A DNA stretch of 64,000 bases from Peptostreptococcus anaerobius VPI 4330 = DSM 2949 (GCF_000381525.1 NZ_KB906607.1:1-64000); one strand, 5' to 3'. Positions 26,666 to 35,804 are shown, numbered from the stretch's first letter. The notes: generated from the sequence alone by a model not told the origin. Numbers and translations: made by a program.

Positions 26666-26983
26666 TTATGTATACAAAATATCCATATCTGGTCTTCTTA
26701 CAATACGTTTGTAATCTAGCTGAAATTGGTCTATAAGTGAGTCATCTCCATTGATAAGTTCTTCCTTCTCTTTCTTGGAAAATCTATTTTTTATAAGGGC
26801 CTCAAGTCTCATAGCATCAGACTTTGAGTATAACTCTATATATAGTTCCAAGCTCTTCACTTTTTTATTTCGGGTATATTTGGCTCCCTTTCCATCCTTA
26901 TGCTTTTTGTACCTATTGGCAATATCCGTTGTATATCCACAGTAGAGGGACCCATCCTCACACCTTATTAGATATGTGAACAT
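26666..26983 (-). CDS. GIY-YIG nuclease-domain protein (UPF0213 type)
   Basis: A 105-residue single-domain protein starting MFTYLIRCEDGSLYCGYTTD, containing the modified GIY-YIG pair (TYLI..., YCGYT), then NRYKKHKDGKGAKYTRNKK and the catalytic-type Glu in RLEALIK. Such stand-alone proteins are of uncertain role, thought to act in DNA repair or processing. It overlaps the Nudix gene before it by 16 bases and has GGGGATAATAT before the ATG. Confidence 0.88.
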   Translation of the reverse strand: MFTYLIRCEDGSLYCGYTTDIANRYKKHKDGKGAKYTRNKKVKSLELYIELYSKSDAMRLEALIKNRFSKKEKEELINGDDSLIDQFQLDYKRIVRRPDMDILYT

Positions 26984-27597
26984 ATATTATCCCCTACAAA
27001 ATCCCTTAGGACCAATAAAGCTTTTATGTCTATTGGGCTATTTGAATCCATTATCTGTCTAGCTTCTTCTCTTGTAACCAAAATGGTATCTATATCTTCA
27101 CTGATTTCCTGGTAGTCTTTGGATATATTCCCTCTCACCTTTCCGTATACTATGGCTAGTGATTCATCTGACATACCAACGGAAGCGTATGAATTCTCAA
27201 CGGTAAGGTCTTTGTTAATGTCATATAAATCAAGACCTGTCTCTTCCTTCATCTCCCTTATTGCAGACTCATATATGTCTTCATCCTTGTCTATTAAACC
27301 AGCAGGCAAAGAATATATATAGTCATTTATTGGGACCCTATATTCTTTTATAAGGACTAGTCTATCGGTATCTGCTTGCTTGTTCATACCTACAATTAAT
27401 ACTGCATCAGCACCGAACTCCCTATCTTTGTTTAATAAATCTGTGTAATCTTTTTTGTTTTTTCTTGAGGCTACAATCCATTTTTTGTCCTGGTTTAGTT
27501 TATTTTTATACATCACCTCGTATACATTCAGAAACTTAGATTTATATCTAACTTCAATTAATTTAATTCTATTTTCATTTTTACTATAAAAACTCAT
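26968..27597 (-). CDS. Nudix hydrolase, ADP-ribose pyrophosphatase-like
   Basis: A 209-residue hydrolase of the ADP-ribose pyrophosphatase group. The Nudix box is intact: GLIDKDEDIYESAIREMKEE followed by TGLD, near residue 100. Sequence before it, IKEYRVPINDYIYSLPAG, is typical of ADP-sugar Nudix enzymes (E..PAG). The ribosome site AAAGGAG is 14 bases before the ATG, rather far. It overlaps the GIY-YIG gene, so the two form a pair. Confidence 0.85.
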   Translation of the reverse strand: MSFYSKNENRIKLIEVRYKSKFLNVYEVMYKNKLNQDKKWIVASRKNKKDYTDLLNKDREFGADAVLIVGMNKQADTDRLVLIKEYRVPINDYIYSLPAGLIDKDEDIYESAIREMKEETGLDLYDINKDLTVENSYASVGMSDESLAIVYGKVRGNISKDYQEISEDIDTILVTREEARQIMDSNSPIDIKALLVLRDFVGDNICSHI

Positions 27598-27615
27598 ATG
27601 TTTTGCTTAAACTCC

Positions 27616-27644
27616 TTTACTTTCACTTAATTATGCTATATAAT
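27616..27644 (+). promoter_or_regulatory. Sigma-A-type promoter for the 80-residue protein gene
   Basis: TTTACT (27616-27621) and TATAAT (27639-27644) are 17 bases apart. It points at the gene starting at 27712, which has no other promoter candidate. Confidence 0.65.
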
Positions 27645-27711
27645 ATATTTAATAAAACAGGTAAATGTTTTCAAAAATTCAACATAGAGATTTGTTTAAG
27701 GGGGTGTAATT

Positions 27712-27954
27712 ATGTTGAACGCTAGAAAAAGAAGACCTTTGAGTTTCAGTGAATTTATTGATGAACATATGAATGAGTTTGTAGAACTTGATTCATATCT
27801 ATCAAGAAAAAAACTTTATGGTGTAATTTCGGACGTAGACGATTTGTCACTTACCCTAACTCATACTTCAAAAAACTCTACGATTGAAGGAGCAGATGAA
27901 AACCATAACTTATATATTCCTATAAATTCAATAAAATCAATAAAGAAACTTTAG
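27712..27954 (+). CDS. Small conserved-looking protein, possible Sm-like beta fold
   Basis: An 80-residue basic protein with strong gene signals: a promoter, AAGGGGGTGTAATT before ATG, and a terminator. The second half (KLYGVISDVDDLSLTLTH, then LYIPINSIKSIKKL) has the alternating strand pattern of Sm-like or ribosome-maturation-type barrels. I do not recognise it as Hfq, which is missing from its usual place near miaA, and the similarity is at pattern level only. Function unknown. Confidence 0.75.
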   Translation: MLNARKRRPLSFSEFIDEHMNEFVELDSYLSRKKLYGVISDVDDLSLTLTHTSKNSTIEGADENHNLYIPINSIKSIKKL

Positions 27955-27962
27955 TTACAACT

Positions 27963-28000
27963 AATGACTAGCCAAGATAGACTTAGCTAGTCATTTTTTA
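27963..28000 (+). terminator. Rho-independent terminator
   Basis: AATGACTAGC (27963-27972) pairs perfectly with GCTAGTCATT (27986-27995), followed by a T-rich tail. It ends the 80-residue protein transcript and lies close to the converging mrp gene. Confidence 0.88.
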
Positions 28001-28022
28001 TTTTTATTTACTTTATCAGTGC

Positions 28023-28844
28023 TTATTTACCAAACATTGACATACTGTATTTCCTCTTGTAGTTCTCAACCTTTTTAGTCATAGCAACTACTTCTTCTTT
28101 TAGGCCTGGGCTAAGTGACTTGATACCATTGTTTGTAATGTCTATCACTTCTGCTGACATAGGTAACTCACCTAATAGGTCTAGGTCGTATTCCTTCAAG
28201 AAGCTGTCCAAGTTGTCATCCTTGAATATTCTTATCTTTTCATCACATGATGGACATGGAACGTAGCTCATATTTTCAACCAATCCAATAACTGGTATAT
28301 CCATCTGCTTGGCCATGTTAATAGCCTTTGCAACTATCATAGACACTAGGTTCTGAGGTATAGATACCATAACTATTCCTGTAAGTCTTATAGACTGCAT
28401 TACTGTAAGGGCAACATCACCTGTTCCAGGAGGCATATCAATTAATAGGTAGTCTAAATCTCCCCATACTGTGTCATTGTAGAACTGCTGAACAGCTCCA
28501 CCTACCATTGGCCCCCTCCATATAACTGGAGCCTCTTCTTCATCTATCAAAAGGTTTAGTGATACTACCTTTATGCCTGACTGAGACATAACTGGAACTA
28601 TAAAATCACCATCTGAATATGCCTTAGCATCACCCATATTAAGTAACTTTGGAATACTTGGACCAGTTATATCTGCATCAAGTATTCCTACAGTGTGGCC
28701 ATTTTCAACTAACTGCTGGGCTAAGAGTGTTGTCACAGTTGACTTACCAACTCCACCCTTGCCACTCATAACGCCTATAACCTTTTTGATATTGTTGTTA
28801 GGCTTATTTGTTGAATCACCTATTGCTCTATTTTCTTCTGTCAT
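28023..28844 (-). CDS. mrp: Mrp/NBP35-family P-loop ATPase, iron-sulfur carrier
   Basis: ATPase of 273 residues in the ApbC/NBP35 group that carries or inserts Fe-S clusters. Seen: the deviant Walker A GVMSGKGGVGKSTV at about 24-37, DADITGPSIPKL, LIDMPPGTGD, and CPSC in VENMSYVPCPSCDEK, the cluster-binding CxxC. It lacks the N-terminal MIP18/DUF59 domain found in some Mrp proteins. Start ATG has GGAGGTTTTAAA. It follows the adenosine deaminase gene by 27 bases. Confidence 0.92.
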   Translation of the reverse strand: MTEENRAIGDSTNKPNNNIKKVIGVMSGKGGVGKSTVTTLLAQQLVENGHTVGILDADITGPSIPKLLNMGDAKAYSDGDFIVPVMSQSGIKVVSLNLLIDEEEAPVIWRGPMVGGAVQQFYNDTVWGDLDYLLIDMPPGTGDVALTVMQSIRLTGIVMVSIPQNLVSMIVAKAINMAKQMDIPVIGLVENMSYVPCPSCDEKIRIFKDDNLDSFLKEYDLDLLGELPMSAEVIDITNNGIKSLSPGLKEEVVAMTKKVENYKRKYSMSMFGK

Positions 28845-28871
28845 TTTAAAACCTCCAAAAAATTTATTAAT

Positions 28872-29876
28872 TTATATTAGGGCTAGTAATTTATTTTTTA
28901 CGGCCTCGGATGCAAATGAAGATTTAACAGCATTTACATATAGGTTTTTATACCCATTTTTGTCCAAATTCAACATATCAAAAACTATTGATAATTCTTT
29001 ACTTAAGTTGGTATTTGATACCCTTGTATTGTCGGTATTAAAGGATACGTTAATTCCTTCTTTATAATAGTCAATAAAAGGGTGGGCATCCATTCTTTCT
29101 ACTGTAGAGGTCTGTATATTACTAGTTGGACAGATTTCCAATAAAATTCCCCTATCTATTACTATACCATATGCATTAGAATTGTCAAAAATTCTTACAC
29201 CATGACCTATCCTCTCAGCTCCTAAGAGTTCTATAGAATCTGCAACATTTTGTCCAGAAGCAGCTTCGCCCGCATGTATGGTAATCCTATAGCCATATGA
29301 TTTTGCCAATTTCATAGCATCTATAAACTTGTGAGCAAAGCCTTCACATTCTGGTCCAGCAAGATCTACTCCTACAACACCTTTACCTATAAATTTTTTC
29401 CCAGCTTCTATGGTTTCTATTGCCTGGTCCTGGGATAAGTTCTTCATACAGCAAAGTATTATATTTCCATATATAGGATAATCCTCTGTAGCCCTGTCCA
29501 TACCTCTTTTTACTGCCCCTATGACATCAGCTAGGGATAGGCCTTTTTGAGTATGCAGTACAGGTGCAAATCTCAGTTCTAAGTATACCAACCCATCATT
29601 ATAGGCATCTTCAAAAAATTCATAGGTAAACCTTTCAAGGGCCTGACTTGTCTGCATAAGTTTTATAGGTAGATCAAAGCACTTCAGATAATCTACTAAA
29701 GAAGCTTCTTTTTCCTTGGCGGTAAGTCTAGACTCAATGTCCTTATAATCACCTATGTCAATACCTTGTTTTCTTGCTTCATCAATTACAGATTCGACCC
29801 TCAAAGACCCATCTAGGTGTCTATGTAAGTCTATTTTTGGCAATTTTTTTATATCTATATTATCTCTACTAAGCAC
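28872..29876 (-). CDS. add: Adenosine deaminase
   Basis: Zinc hydrolase turning adenosine to inosine in purine salvage. Seen: KIDLHRHLDGSLR near the start (two zinc histidines), IHAGEA with the zinc His and catalytic Glu, ERIGHGVRI, and FNTDNTRVSN with the last zinc Asp. The likely start is GTG 29876, with GGAGG five bases upstream; ATG 29888, four codons earlier, contains that site. Length is about 334 residues, normal for the family. Confidence 0.93.
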   Translation of the reverse strand: MLSRDNIDIKKLPKIDLHRHLDGSLRVESVIDEARKQGIDIGDYKDIESRLTAKEKEASLVDYLKCFDLPIKLMQTSQALERFTYEFFEDAYNDGLVYLELRFAPVLHTQKGLSLADVIGAVKRGMDRATEDYPIYGNIILCCMKNLSQDQAIETIEAGKKFIGKGVVGVDLAGPECEGFAHKFIDAMKLAKSYGYRITIHAGEAASGQNVADSIELLGAERIGHGVRIFDNSNAYGIVIDRGILLEICPTSNIQTSTVERMDAHPFIDYYKEGINVSFNTDNTRVSNTNLSKELSIVFDMLNLDKNGYKNLYVNAVKSSFASEAVKNKLLALI

Positions 29877-29906
29877 ATTATCCTCCATTTAAAAATATTC
29901 TATAAG

Positions 29907-29929
29907 AAAAAAGCCCCAAATGGGGCTTT
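29907..29929 (-). terminator. Rho-independent terminator of the Na/Pi cotransporter gene
   Basis: AAAGCCCC, loop AAAT, GGGGCTTT. On the minus strand the stem runs into six T. It starts four bases past the cotransporter stop and precedes the adenosine deaminase gene. Confidence 0.9.
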
Positions 29930-29932
29930 AAC

Positions 29933-31555
29933 TTATATATGTCCCTGCATTCTGTTCATCTCTTCAACTATGTTCTTTGAGTGGTCAGAAATTCTCTCAA
30001 GGTTTGAAATTATATCTAAGAAGTATATACCTGCTTCAACAGAACAAGATTCTTCGTGCAACCTTGCCATATGTGAGTTTCTAGCACTTTGTTCAAGTAG
30101 GTCTACCTTCTTTTCTCTTTGAGCTACTGTCTCAGCCAGCTCAAGATTGTTTGTTTTAATTGCTGTTATAGAGTCATAGAAGTTATTTGATGCTATATCA
30201 AATATTAGATCTAACTCCTTTATAGCTTCTTCTGAAAATACTACATTTTTATCAGACAATTCCTGTGAAATCTCTGCTATATTCTCAGCGTGATCACCGA
30301 CTCTTTCTATATCGTTAACTATATGAAACAAGACATCAGTCTTTATCCTTTCAGCGTCACTAAGGTTTCTAGTAGTTAATTTAAATAAGAAATTAGTTAT
30401 ATCGTACTGTAAAGAATTAACTATTTGCTCGTAGTCAAATGATTTTGATCTTAGTTCATCACTTCCAGACTTTATTGAGTCGTAGGCGTAATTAAGAGAC
30501 CTTGTAGATCTACTAGCCATTCTAATTATTTCATCCACTGTATTTGATAGGGCTATTGAAGGTGTTTCAAGCATTCTATCATCAAGGAACTTAGTAGTTG
30601 CTAGCTTTTCATCCTCATCCTCTTCGTTTAGTGGAACAAGTTTATAGGCAAGTTTGACTATATAATTACTAAACGGAAGAAGTATCACTACATTCACTAG
30701 GTTAAATAGTGTATGAGCATTGGCTATCTGTCTTGGAACATTAGTAGGGTCTACATTCTCAACTATTCTAATTATAGGTCTTGAAAGTACAACTATGAAT
30801 AGTATTGTACCTATAACATTGAAACATAAATGCATAAGAGCAGTTCTCTTAGAGTTTCTGCTAGCACCTATAGTAGATAAAAGTGATGTAACACAAGTAC
30901 CAATATTATCACCGTATAGAACAGGTAGAGCAGCTGTAATTGGTAACACACCTTGTGACGCAAGAACTATCAATATACCTATTGAAGCACTTGACGACTG
31001 TATAGTACCTGTAATCATAAAACCGGCCAAGACACCAAGAAGTGGGTTCCTACTCAAATACAACATGGCATTGTGTACTGACTGCATCTCTGATACTGGA
31101 GCTGCTGCTGCCTTCATAAAGTTCATACCAACGAAAAGTATACCAAAACCTATCAAGATTTCGCTAAAATTCTTTACTGTAGTGTTCTTTGAAAATAACC
31201 AAAATAAAACACCTATACCGATAGCTATCGGAGCATACTTTTCAATACTAAAAGATACAAGTTGGGCTGTAACAGTAGTACCGATATTGGCACCCATTAT
31301 AATACCTATGGCTTGTTTTAATGTCATAATTCCAGCATTTACAAATCCAACTGTCATAACTGTAGTAGCACTTGAAGACTGTATGATTCCAGTAACAACT
31401 GCACCAACCAAGACTCCCATTATCCTATTGGTAGTCAACATTTCAATAATTTTTTTAAGTTTATCACCGGCTGCCTTTTGTAAACCATCTCCCATTACGT
31501 TCATACCGTAAAGGAACATACCCAGACCAGCAATCAAAGATATTGCTATCTCCAT
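29933..31555 (-). CDS. Na+/phosphate cotransporter family protein with PhoU-like C-terminus
   Basis: Membrane protein of 540 residues in the NptA/PNaS family. Residues 1-310 hold eight or so membrane segments with the inverted-repeat motif QSSSATTVMTVGFVNAG near 60 and QSSSASIGILIVLASQG near 186, the Na+/Pi-binding signatures. Residues 340-540 are helical and resemble PhoU (VNDIERVGDHAENIAE, ISNLERISDHSKNIVEEM), suggesting phosphate-linked control. Start ATG has AGGTGAAGAA. A 36-base palindrome with PhoP-box-like repeats lies 120 bases upstream. Confidence 0.93.
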   Translation of the reverse strand: MEIAISLIAGLGMFLYGMNVMGDGLQKAAGDKLKKIIEMLTTNRIMGVLVGAVVTGIIQSSSATTVMTVGFVNAGIMTLKQAIGIIMGANIGTTVTAQLVSFSIEKYAPIAIGIGVLFWLFSKNTTVKNFSEILIGFGILFVGMNFMKAAAAPVSEMQSVHNAMLYLSRNPLLGVLAGFMITGTIQSSSASIGILIVLASQGVLPITAALPVLYGDNIGTCVTSLLSTIGASRNSKRTALMHLCFNVIGTILFIVVLSRPIIRIVENVDPTNVPRQIANAHTLFNLVNVVILLPFSNYIVKLAYKLVPLNEEDEDEKLATTKFLDDRMLETPSIALSNTVDEIIRMASRSTRSLNYAYDSIKSGSDELRSKSFDYEQIVNSLQYDITNFLFKLTTRNLSDAERIKTDVLFHIVNDIERVGDHAENIAEISQELSDKNVVFSEEAIKELDLIFDIASNNFYDSITAIKTNNLELAETVAQREKKVDLLEQSARNSHMARLHEESCSVEAGIYFLDIISNLERISDHSKNIVEEMNRMQGHI

Positions 31556-31674
31556 TTCTTCACCTCTCCTAATCGATTTGCTTATAAGGCATTCCTCAAA
31601 TTTGCATGGCTATATATTAAGCTACATACCACAATACCCTACAGCTAATATAATATCACGAATTGTAAAAAAAA

Positions 31675-31710
31675 TGTTAAGATAAGGTTAAATTTAACAT
31701 CATCTTAACA
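31675..31710. promoter_or_regulatory. 36-bp palindrome with PhoP-box-like TTAACA repeats
   Basis: Arm TGTTAAGATAAGGTTAAA (31675-31692) and arm TTTAACATCATCTTAACA (31693-31710) are inverted copies agreeing at 16 of 18 positions. Each arm contains two TTAAC[A/C] units five bases apart, the spacing of PhoP boxes in Bacillus. It stands upstream of the phosphate cotransporter, with a TATTAT-like -10 about 20 bases further on. On the minus strand it is followed at once by eight T, so it may instead, or also, terminate the MoaA-like gene ending at 31746. Confidence 0.55.
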
Positions 31711-31745
31711 TAATTTCATATATTGAGCTCGACTAGATAAATAAA

Positions 31746-32621
31746 CTAAACACCGAATTTAATTTTGTTAAAAAGTATGTTCATGGCCATCTTGTCGTCT
31801 AGCAATGGTTTGATAAAATATTCATTTTTCTGTAACTGACCTACATTCATATATCCCCTATTAGAAATATTTATCCTCCTTAGGTCTTCCTTGTATTCTC
31901 TATGATTTTTAGTTATTATTCCTATTCTTCCCTTGGCTTCGTATATCCTAAAATAATCACCAAGACTCTTTTCTTCACCTTTTTCTTCAAGTATGCCTTC
32001 TGTGTTGTCTATAACCTCTCTTAGGTCTAAGTAGCCTCTTTCATATACCTTTGGGTCTATGCCGTATGGGAGCAGTTCAACTAGCCTGATATCTATATCA
32101 TTAGATATAGACAACTTCATAAAATCAAGCAACTCGTCATCATTAAAGCCCTTTATTGCTGTACAGTTTATCTTTACTTTTACATCTGCTGACCTACAAG
32201 CATCAATAGACAAAAATACTTCCTTAAGGTTGGCCCCCTGCATCAAGGCCTGGTACCTATACTCTTTTAGGGAGTCTATGGATAAATTTACATTTGTAAG
32301 ACCCTTAGCCTTAAGGTCTAATACTCTAGTACCAAGTCCAAGTCCATTAGTAGTAATGCCTATATCTTCAATACCGGACTTGTTTGCATATTCTATAAGT
32401 TGGTCCAAACCCCTGTATTCAAGTGGTTCACCACCCACAAACTTTATTTTTTTGAGCCCTCTTTTAGCAAAGAAATCAATCGATTTTTTGTAGTCATCTA
32501 GCTTCATGGCCTGACTATCCTGATCAATAATATTTGCTTCTATAGTAGGTTTTAAATAAATTGGTTTGTGGCTATTCTCCTCGGTTAATATCAATCTTAG
32601 ATATGATAAAGCCTCTTTCAT
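31746..32621 (-). CDS. MoaA-like radical-SAM fold protein lacking all cluster cysteines
   Basis: A 291-residue protein clearly related to MoaA: it has YLRLILTEE where MoaA has YLR.S.TDRC, KKIKFVGGEPLEYRGL with the GGEP SAM motif, GITTNG, NLSIDS and INCTAIKGFND. However, aligning the CxxxCxxC site gives Asn16, Pro20 and Leu23, and the C-terminal three-Cys cluster site is also gone. Only two unrelated Cys remain. It cannot hold the [4Fe-4S] clusters of a working MoaA, so it may bind ligand or be a regulator, or be decaying slowly. ATG 32621 has AGGAAGTG; GTG 32630 is too close to that site. No other molybdopterin gene is near. Confidence 0.85.
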   Translation of the reverse strand: MKEALSYLRLILTEENSHKPIYLKPTIEANIIDQDSQAMKLDDYKKSIDFFAKRGLKKIKFVGGEPLEYRGLDQLIEYANKSGIEDIGITTNGLGLGTRVLDLKAKGLTNVNLSIDSLKEYRYQALMQGANLKEVFLSIDACRSADVKVKINCTAIKGFNDDELLDFMKLSISNDIDIRLVELLPYGIDPKVYERGYLDLREVIDNTEGILEEKGEEKSLGDYFRIYEAKGRIGIITKNHREYKEDLRRINISNRGYMNVGQLQKNEYFIKPLLDDKMAMNILFNKIKFGV

Positions 32622-32646
32622 TTTGTTCACTTCCTTTACAATACTC

Positions 32647-34011
32647 TTATTTGAATATTTTTATCAAAGAATCTTCCATAGTTTTGGATATTATCCTTCT
32701 TTGCTCCATGTAATCATAGTAAGTATCAAATTCATAACATACATACTCTAGACCTTCTGATGCTAGCTTGTTTATCCTACTAATATTATAGTCATAAAAT
32801 ATTTCGATACGTCCAACCTCTAGGATCATTTTATATATGCACTTGTACATATCATCTATAATCCTATTGCTGTATTCACCAAACCTATCGACTATATTTA
32901 TGATACTCTCTATATTTATAAGAGACTTCTTGTAAAAACTCAAGAAATTCTTAAAGTCATCCGTATTTGAATCAGGTTCAAGTTCAAATAGTATTCTAAA
33001 GAATAAATTCCATGTCACTTCACTATTCATCTTCTCTATAAATATTGCTGACACATCAGAGAAAAACTCATCCTCAAATTTAAGGTCCTCATCTATTTCA
33101 AGTGTTGCATTAAAGTCTATGTCCTTATTTATAAAGCCGTTTATCTTCCTGTATTCCTCTGTCATAAAGGCACTTAGGGAGTCGGGATGTTTCTCATACT
33201 TATTCATAGAATAACTAAGGATGGTCTCACAAGGCTTCTTGAAGTCTATCTTAAATGAAAGCTGGTTTTCCATCTTGACAGTAATAGCGTCATATAAAAA
33301 TTTAGCAAATAGGGAATGTATCTCGTCTTTGCTAGTATTCTTATCTACACTGTTTCCAGACTTGAAATTATCGTATATATTTAGTAGCTGGTCATCTATC
33401 ATTGTAAGATTATTCTTTATAGATGACATCATATCCTTCAAAAATTTATCTTCTAACAAGTAAGTAGAATTTTTATATATAATTTTGTGTTCAATTTCAC
33501 TCCAAAAGACATTTACAAGTGACTTAATCTGGAGTTCAAACTTGATTTTCCTATTCAAGAATGTATACTCACCGTCAATTTTGTAGATTTCAAACCCATT
33601 TTTTTGTCTTAGGGGCTGCCTATCAAACATATATAGCAGGATATTCTTGTTTGCCTTTGAATAGAAAAACTTACCATCATCAGTCATGTTGAATAACTTT
33701 TTAATTCGCATAAATATTTCTTTTTCATCCTTAACAAACTTGCACTCGATCCTAACACCTATAAGGTCAGGTATATCAGATATAAGATCTTTGGCCCTAT
33801 CATAGTCTACCATATATCTATTTCTAATTATTTTTTCTTTTAAACTACTTTCAGACTTGATTCTGGAGCTAACGGCTATTAACTGGCCATCCTTAATTGG
33901 GAGTGATCCAAAATACCTTACCAACTCATCTTCTATAACCTCAAGGGCTGGTGTTTGCTCCTTTAACAAGGAAATAGCATCATCAATAAATTCAAATTCT
34001 TTTAGACTCAT
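32647..34011 (-). CDS. RelA/SpoT-domain protein, putative (p)ppGpp synthetase
   Basis: Residues 50-220 resemble the small alarmone synthetase domain: SRIKSESSLKEKIIRN, IPDLIGVRIECKF and FELQIKSLVNVFWSEIEHK, where RxKxxxS, IxDxxGxR and ExQIR-like elements sit. There is no HD hydrolase domain before it, and an extra region of about 230 residues follows with no domain I recognise. ATG 34011 has GGAGG five bases upstream; GTG 34023 includes that site. It lies 25 bases before the MoaA-like gene. Synthetase activity is likely but not certain because the nucleotide-binding part is divergent. Confidence 0.8.
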   Translation of the reverse strand: MSLKEFEFIDDAISLLKEQTPALEVIEDELVRYFGSLPIKDGQLIAVSSRIKSESSLKEKIIRNRYMVDYDRAKDLISDIPDLIGVRIECKFVKDEKEIFMRIKKLFNMTDDGKFFYSKANKNILLYMFDRQPLRQKNGFEIYKIDGEYTFLNRKIKFELQIKSLVNVFWSEIEHKIIYKNSTYLLEDKFLKDMMSSIKNNLTMIDDQLLNIYDNFKSGNSVDKNTSKDEIHSLFAKFLYDAITVKMENQLSFKIDFKKPCETILSYSMNKYEKHPDSLSAFMTEEYRKINGFINKDIDFNATLEIDEDLKFEDEFFSDVSAIFIEKMNSEVTWNLFFRILFELEPDSNTDDFKNFLSFYKKSLINIESIINIVDRFGEYSNRIIDDMYKCIYKMILEVGRIEIFYDYNISRINKLASEGLEYVCYEFDTYYDYMEQRRIISKTMEDSLIKIFK

Positions 34012-34080
34012 ACTGTCCTCCACGCACTCTCATTAAGTTAATTATACCACAAATTTATAAAGCTATATAGTTAATCAACA

Positions 34081-34121
34081 AAAAAACTGACTAGCAAGGT
34101 TAGGTATAACCTTACTAGTCA
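34081..34121 (-). terminator. Terminator of glnS
   Basis: TGACTAG and AAGGTTA (from 34088) pair with TAACCTT and CTAGTCA (to 34121) with one mismatch between. On the minus strand the stem leads into T6 or more. It lies 19 bases past the glnS stop. Confidence 0.85.
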
Positions 34122-34139
34122 AGTATTTATACATATTAT

Positions 34140-35804
34140 TTACTTTGCAATTTTAAAAGAACTCTTAAGAGGTACTATCCTGTTGAACACTAGATTGTCT
34201 TGTCTTGAGTATTTTGTATCTAGGCAGAAGAATCCATTTCTGATAAACTGTAGTCTTTCTCCTGGCTTAATACCTTCTGTACCAGTCTTTTCAACAAAAC
34301 CATTCTTAATTATTAGAGAGTTTTCATTAATCTGATCTAAGAAGTGCTTGCCTTCATTTTCAGGATCATTGTCAAGAATTAATGGTTCATATAGTCTGAA
34401 CTCAGCTGGTCTACAATTGTTGGCATCTACCCAATGGATTGTAGCCTTTACTTTTCTACCTTCAAAGCCTGAACCAGACTTAGTAGCAGGATCGTATGTG
34501 CAATGGATTTCTGTAACTTCTCCATTTTCATCCTTTATAATGTCGTTGCATTTTACATAGTATCCACCCTTTAGTCTGACTTCGTTACCTGGATACAGTC
34601 TATGGTACTTCTTGGCCGGAACTTCCATAAAATCGTCTCTCTCAACATATAGGGTACCTGAGAATGACACCATTCTCTTGCCCATTTCTTCGTTCTTTGC
34701 GTGGTTTTCTATTTCTATTTCTTCTGATTCCCCTTCAGGATAGTTAGTTATAACTAGTTTAAGTGGGTTAATAACAGCCATTGCAAGTGGAGACTTAGGC
34801 TGTAGGTCTTCCCTAAGGAAGAAGTCAAGCATCTGGCTATCTACTACAGAATCAGCCTTTGATACACCTATTTCCGCACAGAAGTTTCTGATAGCCTCTG
34901 GTGTGTAACCCCTTCTTCTAAGACCTGATACTGTAGGCATTCTAGGATCGTCCCAACCATCAGTTATACCATTGTCAACCAATAGTTTTAACTTTCTCTT
35001 AGACATTACAGTATTAGTCATATTAAGTCTTGCAAATTCTATCTGTCTAGGAACCTTAGGCATTTCACATTCCTTTACTACCCAATCATAGAAAGGTCTC
35101 TGGGCTTCAAATTCTACTGTACAAATAGAATGAGTTATACCTTCAATTGCGTCTTCTAGTGGATGGGCAAAAGTATACATAGGGTATATACACCACTTGT
35201 CACCAGTATTGTGGTGAGTAGAATGAGATATCCTGTATATAGCTGGATCTCTAAGGTTGATGTTTGGTGATGCCATGTCAATCTTAGCTCTTAATACCTT
35301 AGCACCATCTTCAAACTCTCCATTTTTCATTCTTTCAAATAGGTCTAGGTTTTCTTCAACTGTTCTATTTCTATAAGGTGAATCCTTACCTGGTTCAGTA
35401 AGAGTTCCCCTGTACTCCTTCATCTCTTCGGCAGTAAGGTCATCTACATAAGCAAGCCCCTTCTTGATTAATAGAACTGCTCTTGAATACATCTCATCAA
35501 AATAATCAGACGCAAAATGAAGTTCGTTCCAATCAAAACCAAGCCATCTTACATCATTTTTGATTGATTCTATGTATTCAACGTCTTCTTTTACAGGATT
35601 CGTATCATCAAATCTCATGTTTACCCTTCCACCAAACTCTCTAGCTAGGCCAAAGTTCAGACATATAGACTTGGCATGACCTATGTGTAGGTAGCCGTTT
35701 GGTTCTGGTGGAAACCTTGTTATAATACTGTCATGTTTTTTAGATTCTAGGTCATCTATTATTATGTTTCTTATAAAGTTAGAGTTTTCTCTGTCGTAAG
35801 CCAT
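34140..35804 (-). CDS. glnS: Glutaminyl-tRNA synthetase
   Basis: Class I synthetase charging tRNA-Gln, 554 residues. Seen: the HIGH motif in [16 protein letters not shown] at about 31-46, RFDDTNP, and the KMSKS equivalent in NTVMSKRKL near residue 265, followed by the two C-terminal beta-barrel anticodon-binding domains. The VMSKRKL form is typical of true GlnRS rather than GluRS. No T-box leader is visible before it. Start ATG has AGGAGGTAAGT. Confidence 0.96.
   Translation of the reverse strand: MAYDRENSNFIRNIIIDDLESKKHDSIITRFPPEPNGYLHIGHAKSICLNFGLAREFGGRVNMRFDDTNPVKEDVEYIESIKNDVRWLGFDWNELHFASDYFDEMYSRAVLLIKKGLAYVDDLTAEEMKEYRGTLTEPGKDSPYRNRTVEENLDLFERMKNGEFEDGAKVLRAKIDMASPNINLRDPAIYRISHSTHHNTGDKWCIYPMYTFAHPLEDAIEGITHSICTVEFEAQRPFYDWVVKECEMPKVPRQIEFARLNMTNTVMSKRKLKLLVDNGITDGWDDPRMPTVSGLRRRGYTPEAIRNFCAEIGVSKADSVVDSQMLDFFLREDLQPKSPLAMAVINPLKLVITNYPEGESEEIEIENHAKNEEMGKRMVSFSGTLYVERDDFMEVPAKKYHRLYPGNEVRLKGGYYVKCNDIIKDENGEVTEIHCTYDPATKSGSGFEGRKVKATIHWVDANNCRPAEFRLYEPLILDNDPENEGKHFLDQINENSLIIKNGFVEKTGTEGIKPGERLQFIRNGFFCLDTKYSRQDNLVFNRIVPLKSSFKIAK

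Noticed and set aside
30720-31511. 263-codon plus-strand frame opposite the Na/Pi cotransporter gene
   Set aside because: A long mirror frame over a repeat-rich membrane gene; no start signals and no recognisable motif.
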